From Halosegnis marinus (lineage in GTDB: Archaea > Halobacteriota > Halobacteria > Halobacteriales > Haloarculaceae), in assembly GCF_029338355.1 (NCBI RefSeq), contig NZ_CP119802.1, positions 1,860,001 through 1,924,000 on the forward strand: a stretch of 64,000 bases of DNA, in the 5' to 3' direction. The notes beneath the pieces were generated by a model. That model searched no databases. It had not been told where the DNA came from and was given only the letters and a program-made list of their open reading frames with translations. The first letter of the stretch is position 1; every line of letters starts with the position of its first letter. Shown here piece by piece: positions 25,022 to 31,319 of this stretch. The translations under genes were made by a program, and so were the position numbers.

Positions 25022-25717
25022 GTGGAACGACGCAAATTCCTAATCGGTGCGGGCTCGCTGGCGGCCGGCGCGGCCGCCGCTACCGGCACGGGCGCGTTCA
25101 CGAGTGTGAGCGCGAACCGAACCGTCTCGGTGAACGTCGCCGACGACAGCAACGCACTACTATCGCTCGTCCCCGGCGAATCGGGACTGGTCACACAGCA
25201 GGACGGAACGCTGCAGGTCAATATCGACGGCACCCAGTCGGCGGGGACCGGCGCGAACATGGACGCCGTGACGACCATCGGCGACCCCGAAAACCCGGCG
25301 GACGACCACGCGTTCAAGATCGTCAACCAGGGGACCCAGAGCCTGATGTTCAAGATGAATTACTTCTTCGAGAACACGGGCTGGCTGGAGAACCGCGGCA
25401 AGGGCCAGTCGCACCTGAACTTCGAGGTGTTCGACGTGAGCACCGGTAGCACCGACGCGGCCGGCTCGTACGCCGAGGACTACCCCCACCAGAGCTACAA
25501 CAGGGACTCCTCGCTCGGCCAGCCGGCGGGGAGCGGCTTCGGCTCGAACAGCGACTACTACCGGTTCGACGTGGGCGAGGAGCTGTACATGGTCCTCACC
25601 GTCGACACGACGGGCGAGAACGCCTCGCTCGACGACGACCTCTCGGGAACCGCGGTCATCGAGGCCGGCACCGAGACGAGTCAGGACTCCTGGTACCCGT
25701 CGGACCCGCCCGCCTGA
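25022..25717 (+). CDS. DUF1102 (TasA/camelysin-like) secreted protein, array copy 2
   Basis: 231 residues from a GTG ten bases after copy 1, with no hairpin element at this junction. The first 38 residues are the same RRKFL signal segment. The mature domain has the MDAVTTIGDP and FKIVNQGTQSLMFKMNY core, an aromatic-rich loop, and DVGEELYMVLTVDTTGE near the end. It is most like copy 4 in the mature part (TTIGDP, NQGTQ, DTTGE), while its signal DNA is closest to copy 3, pointing to segmental exchange between copies. Confidence 0.78.
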   Translation: MERRKFLIGAGSLAAGAAAATGTGAFTSVSANRTVSVNVADDSNALLSLVPGESGLVTQQDGTLQVNIDGTQSAGTGANMDAVTTIGDPENPADDHAFKIVNQGTQSLMFKMNYFFENTGWLENRGKGQSHLNFEVFDVSTGSTDAAGSYAEDYPHQSYNRDSSLGQPAGSGFGSNSDYYRFDVGEELYMVLTVDTTGENASLDDDLSGTAVIEAGTETSQDSWYPSDPPA

Positions 25718-25731
25718 ACTCTACCGCTGTC

Positions 25732-25792
25732 ACCCACGTTCGGCGTACGGCGGTTCGACTCCGCCGGTGGGTTTCCCTTCGGGGGTACAACT
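25732..25792 (+). repeat. Intercistronic tRNA-T-arm-like element, copy A
   Basis: It folds by eye as CGGCGG (25748-25753), seven-base loop TTCGACT (25754-25760), CCGCCG (25761-25766), stacked directly on ACCCAC (25732-25737) / GTGGGT (25767-25772), with a ten-base bulge on the 5' side. Loop and stem match the T-arm of a tRNA (GGTTCGACTCC fits the B-box pattern), on an acceptor-like helix. A small CCCTTCGGG hairpin (25775-25783) overlaps the purine tract before the ATG at 25793. The sequence from CCCACG to GGGGGTA is identical to copy B. It could be an RNase Z/P-type processing site or a translation element. Confidence 0.6.
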
Positions 25793-26404
25793 ATGCAACG
25801 ACGCAAATTCCTGATCGGCGCGGGCTCGCTGGCGGCCGGCGCGGCCGCCGCTACCGGCACGGGCGCGTTCACGAGTGTGAGCGCGAATCGAACCGTCTCG
25901 GTGAACGTCGCGGACGACGCTGACGCGCTCCTCGCGCTGGAAGGCGCGGGAGAGGGTAACGATGCCTACCTGACTGAGGACGGCACCGGCGGAGAGCTCG
26001 CGTTGGCTCTCGATTCGTCCAACAACGCCATCGACGGAACGGGAGTCAACGAGGAGGCAGTCACCGTAATCAATGACCTGTTCACGGTTCAGAATCAGGG
26101 TACGCAATCCGTGGCGATCAGCGGCACGAAGAGCGGCGACTACACGGACAACGTCGTCTTCGGCGTGAACCAGGCCACGGGCGGTTTCTCGAGCAGAAAC
26201 ACGTTCCATACGCTCGACCCGAGCGCACCGACGGGTATCTCGTCCTCCCTGCTGCTGGGCGGCCAGCAACCTGTCGGGAACCAATCGTGGACGCTTTCCA
26301 CCGGACAGAGCGCCTACGTCAGCGTCCTCATCGACACGCGTGGTATCGACCCCACGGGCACGCTCATCGACAGTATGACCATCGAAGCGGTCGCCAACGA
26401 GTAG
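25793..26404 (+). CDS. DUF1102 (TasA/camelysin-like) secreted protein, array copy 3
   Basis: 203 residues. Signal segment as in the other copies except Met-Gln at the start (MQRRKFLIG). The mature core is VNEEAVTVINDLFTVQNQGTQSVAI followed by a Ser/Gly/Asn-rich variable part and QSAYVSVLIDTRG. It is preceded by the 61-base hairpin element and followed eight bases after the stop by the second copy of that element, so it is the only cistron flanked on both sides by it. The mature part is the shortest after copy 1. Confidence 0.78.
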   Translation: MQRRKFLIGAGSLAAGAAAATGTGAFTSVSANRTVSVNVADDADALLALEGAGEGNDAYLTEDGTGGELALALDSSNNAIDGTGVNEEAVTVINDLFTVQNQGTQSVAISGTKSGDYTDNVVFGVNQATGGFSSRNTFHTLDPSAPTGISSSLLLGGQQPVGNQSWTLSTGQSAYVSVLIDTRGIDPTGTLIDSMTIEAVANE

Positions 26405-26410
26405 ACTTCA

Positions 26411-26471
26411 GCCCACGTTCGGCGTACGGCGGTTCGACTCCGCCGGTGGGTTTCCCTTCGGGGGTAAAACA
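26411..26471 (+). repeat. Intercistronic tRNA-T-arm-like element, copy B
   Basis: Second copy of the element, identical through about 54 bases (26412-26465) to copy A, 679 bases downstream of it. The helix is CCCAC (26412-26416) with GTGGG (26446-26450) and CGGCGG-TTCGACT-CCGCCG between. The base before CCCAC is G here but A in copy A, so the outer pair is lost. The identity continues, with few changes, into the signal-segment codons of array copy 4, making a repeated unit of about 170 bases. Confidence 0.6.
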
Positions 26472-27185
26472 ATGGAACGACGCAAATTCCTGATCGGCGC
26501 GGGCTCGCTGGCGGCCGGCGCGGCCGCTGCTACTGGTACTGGTGCGTTCACGAGCGTGAGCGCCAATCGAACCGTCTCCGTGAACGTGACCGGGGACGAG
26601 TCAGCACTGCTGGGAATCACGGCTAACGACGCTCAATCCGTCGGCGAGTACGTCGGAGGTACGGACGGCGGACAGCTGACAATCGACCTCGACGAGGACG
26701 AGAACGGCGATGCCGAGGGGCTGAATCAAGACGCGGTTACGACCATCGGCGACCCGGACGACTACGAAACCGAGTACGTCTTCAAAATCGAGAACCAGGG
26801 GACACAGCCGGTGTTTATCCAGCTCAGCTACGACTTCACCGATGCGAGCTGGGCTGACGCCGGTAAGGACCAGTCGTACCTCGAATTCATCGGCCGCGGG
26901 AACGAACTTGAGCGTGTGGTCGGCGAGTACCGTCACCGACACGTAGGGACGTTCCCGATGCAGCGCCCCGACGGCACCACCGTCGGTGGAGGTCCGGCAG
27001 GGGGCTCCGGCCGGTTCGGTCAAAAGCAGCAGATATACGGATGGACCCGGAGCGACGAGTATCAGACTCTCGACGTGGGCGAGTCCTGGTACTTCACTAT
27101 CCTCGTTGATACGACCGGTGAGGACGCACAGCCGAGCGACGACCTGTCCGGAACGCTGAATATCCACGCCAACGCCGAACTCTAA
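26472..27185 (+). CDS. DUF1102 (TasA/camelysin-like) secreted protein, array copy 4
   Basis: 237 residues, the longest copy. RRKFL signal segment, then LNQDAVTTIGDP, FKIENQGTQPVFIQLSYDF and DVGESWYFTILVDTTGE, a layout shared with copy 2. The middle carries an extra basic/aromatic loop (ELERVVGEYRHRHVGTFP). Part of its signal DNA (GCTGCTACTGGTACTGGT) matches copy 1 rather than copies 2 and 3. It is the last gene of the tandem array; the next cluster gene has its own promoter. Confidence 0.78.
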   Translation: MERRKFLIGAGSLAAGAAAATGTGAFTSVSANRTVSVNVTGDESALLGITANDAQSVGEYVGGTDGGQLTIDLDEDENGDAEGLNQDAVTTIGDPDDYETEYVFKIENQGTQPVFIQLSYDFTDASWADAGKDQSYLEFIGRGNELERVVGEYRHRHVGTFPMQRPDGTTVGGGPAGGSGRFGQKQQIYGWTRSDEYQTLDVGESWYFTILVDTTGEDAQPSDDLSGTLNIHANAEL

Positions 27186-27298
27186 CACGACGTGTCGCAC
27201 GAGCAGGAAAGTACGATTCCGGCCGGCACCGCAAGGCCTCCGGGACCGTTGCCGAACCCGAGACGCCACTCGGGTCGCACGCGCGCCACCGAGTAGGG

Positions 27299-27340
27299 TT
27301 CCATACTGGAATCGTCGCCATCGCCGTCGATGGCTATAAT
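27299..27340 (+). promoter_or_regulatory. Promoter and dyad upstream of the anchored DUF1102-like gene
   Basis: CTATAAT (27334-27340) lies 25-31 bases before the GTG at 27365, the expected spacing for a leaderless mRNA. A dyad TTCCA-TAC-TGGAA (27299-27311) lies about 20 bases further upstream, in the region where BRE-proximal regulators bind. Confidence 0.5.
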
Positions 27341-27364
27341 TCCGGGCTCCGAATTCAACAACTC

Positions 27365-28195
27365 GTGAACAGGAAGGCCGCACTGACACTCGTACTCGCC
27401 TGCGCCGTCGCCGCGACGGTGCTCCCGTCAGCCGCGGCACCGTGGAGCGACACCGTCAACGAGGACCTCACGCTCCAGCCCACGACGGGCCCGAACGGCG
27501 CGTACGCGTATTACGAGGACGAGGAACTCGTGCTCGGCTTCGGCGCGGCGAACCCGAACGTCGAGGGTGAGGGCGTGCCCGCGGACACGGTGACGCCGTT
27601 CGACCGCGTGTTCGTGGTCACGAACACCGACGAGGACCCCGGGCGGGTGTGGCTCACGGCCGACACGGACGCGGTCCTGTTCTACAACGACACGGACCCG
27701 ACCGACTCCGTGACCGGCGAGGCGAACGCGGTCGTGCTGGCACCGGGCGAGAGCCTGACCGTCGGCGTGCTCGTGGACGCGACGGACGAGCGCGTCGAGG
27801 CGACGAGGGAGTTCACCCTCCACGCCGAGCCGGTCGAATCGGGAACCGAACGCACGGAAACGCCAGGCACGCCGGTCGAGACGGAGACGCCCACGGCCAC
27901 GTCGACGGCGACACCCACGTCGACGGCGACGCCCACACCGACCTCCACGGCCACCGGGACGGACACGCCGGCCGGGGCGACGGACGTCGGGACGTCGACA
28001 CCCACGCCGACGCCGACCGACACGCCGGCCGGCGAGACCGGAACGGCCGGTACCGACGGCGATACGGCGACGCCCACGCCCGAACAGTCGCAGGGGGCGT
28101 TCGGCCTGCCGCCGCTCGCCCTGTCGCTGGGCGGCGTCGGGCTGCTCGGCGCTCTCGGAATCGTTATCCTGCTCCGTTCCGGCTTGCTCGCGTGA
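27365..28195 (+). CDS. DUF1102/TasA-like protein with Thr-rich stalk and C-terminal membrane anchor
   Basis: 276 residues from a GTG. A Sec-type signal helix (residues 5-25, ending PSAAAPWSDTV, close to the SDT of camelysins) is followed by a domain of about 135 residues with ADTVTPFDRVFVVTNTDEDPGRVWL, the anchored counterpart of the F-x-I-x-NQGTQ core. Residues about 165-235 are a Thr/Pro/Ala stalk suited to O-glycosylation, and a single C-terminal helix (GLPPLALSLGGVGLLGALGIVILL) ends in a short basic tail. It probably stands on the cell surface. The stop overlaps the rhomboid start (GTGA). Confidence 0.68.
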   Translation: MNRKAALTLVLACAVAATVLPSAAAPWSDTVNEDLTLQPTTGPNGAYAYYEDEELVLGFGAANPNVEGEGVPADTVTPFDRVFVVTNTDEDPGRVWLTADTDAVLFYNDTDPTDSVTGEANAVVLAPGESLTVGVLVDATDERVEATREFTLHAEPVESGTERTETPGTPVETETPTATSTATPTSTATPTPTSTATGTDTPAGATDVGTSTPTPTPTDTPAGETGTAGTDGDTATPTPEQSQGAFGLPPLALSLGGVGLLGALGIVILLRSGLLA

Positions 28196-29007
28196 GCCGG
28201 GAGCCGTTCCTCGCCGCCCTCCGTCGCCGCGCAAGGGTCGCCGACCTCCTCGCGCTCGCGGCCGTGCCCGCGGCCCTGCTCCTCGTGTTCCGGCTCCCCG
28301 AGCCCACGCGTCGCGGACTCGCGCTGTCGCACGCCGACCCCTCGCTCGCGTCGGCGTACACCGCACACTTCGTCCACCTCGACGCGGGCCACCTCGCCGC
28401 GAACCTCGCGGTGTACGCCGTCCTCGCGCCCGTCGTGTACGCGTTGTGTGCGCTGGCGGGTCGCCGCCGGCTGTTCCGGGTCGCGTTCGTCACCTACCTC
28501 GGCGCGTTCCCGTTCGTGCTGTCCGCGCTGAACCTCGCGCTCCCGCGCGACGTGCTGGAACTCGGCTTCTCGGGCGTGGCGATGGCGCTGTTCGGCCTCC
28601 TGCCGCTGGCGCTCGCGGAGTACGCCCGGGCGACGTTCGACGACGACCTCGACGCGCGGGCGTCGCCGGCCCTCTTCTTCGCCGCCACGAGCGTCGCCGC
28701 GCTCGCCGCCGCGCCGTTCGACCCACGGACGGCCGGCGTCTCGCTCGCCTCCCTGCTCGCGGCGGCGCTGTACTCCGAGCGGGCGCTCGGCTCCGTCCGG
28801 CTGCCGGCGCTCGGGGACCTGCGCCGGGCGGCCGACCGGACGGGCTACTTCGAACTGGTCGCGCTCGCGGCCGTGTTGCTCGTCGTCGTTCCGTTCGTCG
28901 CCCTCCGGGGCGCGGCGGTCGGGGCCGCGAACCCGTACGTCCACCTGCTCGGGTTCGCGCTCGGCTACGTCTCGACGTACGTCACCGCGCTCGTCGTCGC
29001 GGAGTGA
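28192..29007 (+). CDS. Rhomboid-like intramembrane serine protease
   Basis: 271 residues from a GTG that overlaps the previous stop. Six or seven hydrophobic segments are visible. Rhomboid signatures are HLDAGHLAANLAVY (the HxxxN helix), GFSGVAMALFGLL (the GxSG catalytic serine) and YVHLLGFALGY (catalytic histidine helix). The protease may therefore be active, cutting membrane-anchored substrates within or near the bilayer. Its coupling to an anchored surface protein makes that protein or its relatives possible substrates (inference). Rhomboids are not a standard part of bacterial SipW loci. Confidence 0.75.
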   Translation: MSREPFLAALRRRARVADLLALAAVPAALLLVFRLPEPTRRGLALSHADPSLASAYTAHFVHLDAGHLAANLAVYAVLAPVVYALCALAGRRRLFRVAFVTYLGAFPFVLSALNLALPRDVLELGFSGVAMALFGLLPLALAEYARATFDDDLDARASPALFFAATSVAALAAAPFDPRTAGVSLASLLAAALYSERALGSVRLPALGDLRRAADRTGYFELVALAAVLLVVVPFVALRGAAVGAANPYVHLLGFALGYVSTYVTALVVAE

Positions 29008-29073
29008 CCGGGACGGCCGCCCCGGCGTGGGAAAACTACATATCGGTGACACCCCTCGCCCCGACAGGACGCG

Positions 29074-30213
29074 ATGAAACGGGGGCTCGTTCGGGGGGGT
29101 GAGCTGTTGGTCGTCTGCTTCGTCCTCGCGATGGTGGCGGGACAGTTGCTCGGCCAGCCCGTGCTCTTGAGCTACGTGACTACCGGGAGCATGTCGCCGA
29201 CGCTCGACCCCGGAGAGGGGTTCGTCGCCGTTCCCTCGGCGGTCGCCGACGTCGAGGAGGGCGACGTGGTGACGTTCCGCGCCGAGGAACTCAACGGCGG
29301 CGGCCTCACCACTCACCGGGTCGTCGGCGAGACGGAGCGCGGCTACGTGACGAAGGGCGACGCCAACCCCTTCACCGACCAGGACGGCGACGAGCCGCCC
29401 GTCAAGGAGAGTCAGATCGTCGCCGTCGCGTGGCAGCCGGGCGGGCAGGTGCTCGCGGTGCCGTTTGTCGGCACGCTCGTCGAGGGGTCGCGCATGGCGC
29501 TCGCGGGGACCCAGCGCCGGCTCGCGGCCGCGCTCGGCACCCGCTCGCTGCTCGGGACGACGGGGCTCGCGTACCTCGTCTTCGCGCTCTCCGTCGTCTG
29601 GTACCTCGTCGAGGCGTACCGCGACCGCGGCGCGGGCCGCGAGCGGACGCGCGACCGGTCGCGCGACGACGGCTTCGACCCGCGGGTCGTCGTCGCCCTG
29701 CTCGCGCTCGTCGTCGTCGCCTCGGCGACGGCTGCGATGGTCGTCCCCGCGGGCGCACAGAAGTACGGCGTCGTCAGCGCCGAGAGCGACGCGCCCGGCC
29801 CGCGCGTCATCGAGACGGGTACCGAGGAGACGGTCACCTACCCGGTGGGCAACGGCGGCGTGATTCCCGTCGTCTCCTTCCTCGAACCCGGAAGCGAGGG
29901 GGTGGCGGTCGAACCGGGCGAGGTCAGCGTCGGCCCGCGGGCGGTGCGGAACGCGACCGTGACCCTCTCCGCGCCGCCGGAGACGGGCTACTACCGGCGG
30001 TTCGTCGTCGAGCACCGCTACCTCGCGCTGCTCCCGCGGAGCCACATCCGGGCGCTGTACGGCGTCCACCCGTGGCTCCCGCTCGTCGCCATCGACGCCC
30101 TGCTCGCCGGTTCGTTCTACGCGGTCGGGACGGCGATGGTCGGCTCCGGCCGCGTCCGGTCGCGCAAGCGCGAGGGGCGGAACACGGGCCTCCTCGGGGG
30201 GATACTGCCGTGA
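29074..30213 (+). CDS. SipW-like (ER-type) signal peptidase I with extended C-terminal domain
   Basis: 379 residues. After one membrane helix (about 8-28) the catalytic serine is in TGSMSPTL (Ser39). The general base is histidine (TTHRVV, His81) rather than lysine, as in ER-type/SipW peptidases, and box E reads TKGDANPFTD. A second helix follows (about 157-177). Unlike a minimal peptidase it continues with a third helix (about 205-222), a ~100-residue beta-rich external domain and a fourth helix near 340. GAAAACTACATA (29031-29042) may be the promoter. It lies downstream of six TasA-like genes and overlaps the DUF5305 gene (GTGA), so it probably matures those proteins. Confidence 0.82.
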   Translation: MKRGLVRGGELLVVCFVLAMVAGQLLGQPVLLSYVTTGSMSPTLDPGEGFVAVPSAVADVEEGDVVTFRAEELNGGGLTTHRVVGETERGYVTKGDANPFTDQDGDEPPVKESQIVAVAWQPGGQVLAVPFVGTLVEGSRMALAGTQRRLAAALGTRSLLGTTGLAYLVFALSVVWYLVEAYRDRGAGRERTRDRSRDDGFDPRVVVALLALVVVASATAAMVVPAGAQKYGVVSAESDAPGPRVIETGTEETVTYPVGNGGVIPVVSFLEPGSEGVAVEPGEVSVGPRAVRNATVTLSAPPETGYYRRFVVEHRYLALLPRSHIRALYGVHPWLPLVAIDALLAGSFYAVGTAMVGSGRVRSRKREGRNTGLLGGILP

Positions 30214-31313
30214 CCGACGCCGAACTCCGCGCCCGGCGGCTGCTCGCGGACAACCTCGCCGTCGTCGCGCTCGTCGTGCTCGTCGTCGCGGGCGCGGGGG
30301 CGTTCCTCACCTACGACGCCCACCTCGCCGACGAGACGACGACCGAGACGGAGACGGTCGTCGTCTACGAGACCGTGCCCGCCTTCACCCACGGCGCGAC
30401 GGTCCGCCGCGAGAACCCCGTCTTCGAGGTCGGGACGCGGCTGGAGGAGCGGGGCCAGTACTACACCCGTATCGCGCCCGTCGTCGACGGGGAGTTCCGG
30501 TTCACCTACGTCGCGGACGACGGCGACACGACCGTCCGGCTGGCGGCGGACCGGGTCATCCGCGCCGTCGCCGAGGACGGCACCGTCCTGTGGGAACAGC
30601 GCCGGGCGCTCGACACCGCGGAGGCGACCGGCCTCGCCCCCGGCGAGACGGCGACGGTCCCCTACCGCGTGAACGTCTCCGAACTCCAGTCGCGGGTCGA
30701 CAACGTCACCGAGGCGCTCGGCACCGGCGGCTCCGGCGTCGAGACGGTCGTCGCCGTCGAGGTCCGCATGACCGGCACCGTCGGCGGGGAGCGCGTCAAC
30801 ACGACGCGGACGCACGACCTCGAACTGTCGGCCGGGGACGGGACGTACAGCGCCACGGGCAACGCCTCGGGAACGACGGAGCGCCGCGAGCGCGTTCGCA
30901 CCGTCCCCGCCGAGGCCGGCCCCCTCGCCGCGACGGGCGGCCCGGTCCTGCTCGCCCTCGGCCTGCTCGGTGGCGGCGCGCTCGCCGTCGGACGGCGTCG
31001 CGGTCTCGTCGAGGTGAGCGACGCCGAGCGCGCGCGCCTCGCCTTCGCCGGGGAGCGCGCGGAGTTCGACGAGTGGATAACCGCCGCCGAGCTCCCCGAC
31101 TCCGCGGTCGGCGACCCGGCCGACCACATCCGCGTCGCCGACCTCGAAGGGCTGGTGGACGTGGCCATCGACACGGACGGTCGGGTCATCGAGGACGAGT
31201 CGCGCGGCGGCTTCTTCGTGGTGAGCGGCGACCGGACGTACCGCTACGACCGGCCGGCACCGGCGGACGGGGACGACCCGCTCGAACCCGCGATACGCCG
31301 CGTCGAGGACTGA
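30210..31313 (+). CDS. DUF5305-like membrane protein
   Basis: 367 residues from a GTG overlapping the signal peptidase stop. One N-terminal helix (about 14-36) and one later helix (about 245-265) bracket an extracellular domain of ~200 residues (VYETVPAFTHGATVRRENPVFEVG, YYTRIAPVVDGEFRFTY). The C-terminal ~100 residues are cytosolic and acidic with Arg-rich start (GRRRGLVEVSDAERARLAF). I recognise it as the DUF5305 type that accompanies SipW-like peptidases in Halobacteria. Function is unknown; a partner of the peptidase or an assembly factor is a reasonable guess from coupling. Confidence 0.7.
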   Translation: MTDAELRARRLLADNLAVVALVVLVVAGAGAFLTYDAHLADETTTETETVVVYETVPAFTHGATVRRENPVFEVGTRLEERGQYYTRIAPVVDGEFRFTYVADDGDTTVRLAADRVIRAVAEDGTVLWEQRRALDTAEATGLAPGETATVPYRVNVSELQSRVDNVTEALGTGGSGVETVVAVEVRMTGTVGGERVNTTRTHDLELSAGDGTYSATGNASGTTERRERVRTVPAEAGPLAATGGPVLLALGLLGGGALAVGRRRGLVEVSDAERARLAFAGERAEFDEWITAAELPDSAVGDPADHIRVADLEGLVDVAIDTDGRVIEDESRGGFFVVSGDRTYRYDRPAPADGDDPLEPAIRRVED

Positions 31314-31319
31314 CCCCGG

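Noticed and set aside
25732-25772. Possible tRNA gene
   Set aside because: Only a T-arm-like hairpin and an outer stem are present; there is no D-arm or anticodon arm, and the spacing (ten-base bulge) is too short. Reported as a tRNA-like element instead.
24418-27185. Transposon or CRISPR-like repeats
   Set aside because: The repeated DNA encodes signal peptides in frame and leader elements. No transposase, terminal inverted repeats, target duplications or regular short spacers were seen.
29093-29099. Seven-G run in the signal peptidase gene as a possible frameshift
   Set aside because: The frame is intact through the run (LVRGGELL) into the catalytic domain, so no shift is needed.
27682-30069. 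795-codon - strand frame over the anchored protein, rhomboid and signal peptidase genes
   Set aside because: Antisense shadow. Three + strand genes with catalytic motifs and start/stop overlaps occupy the region.
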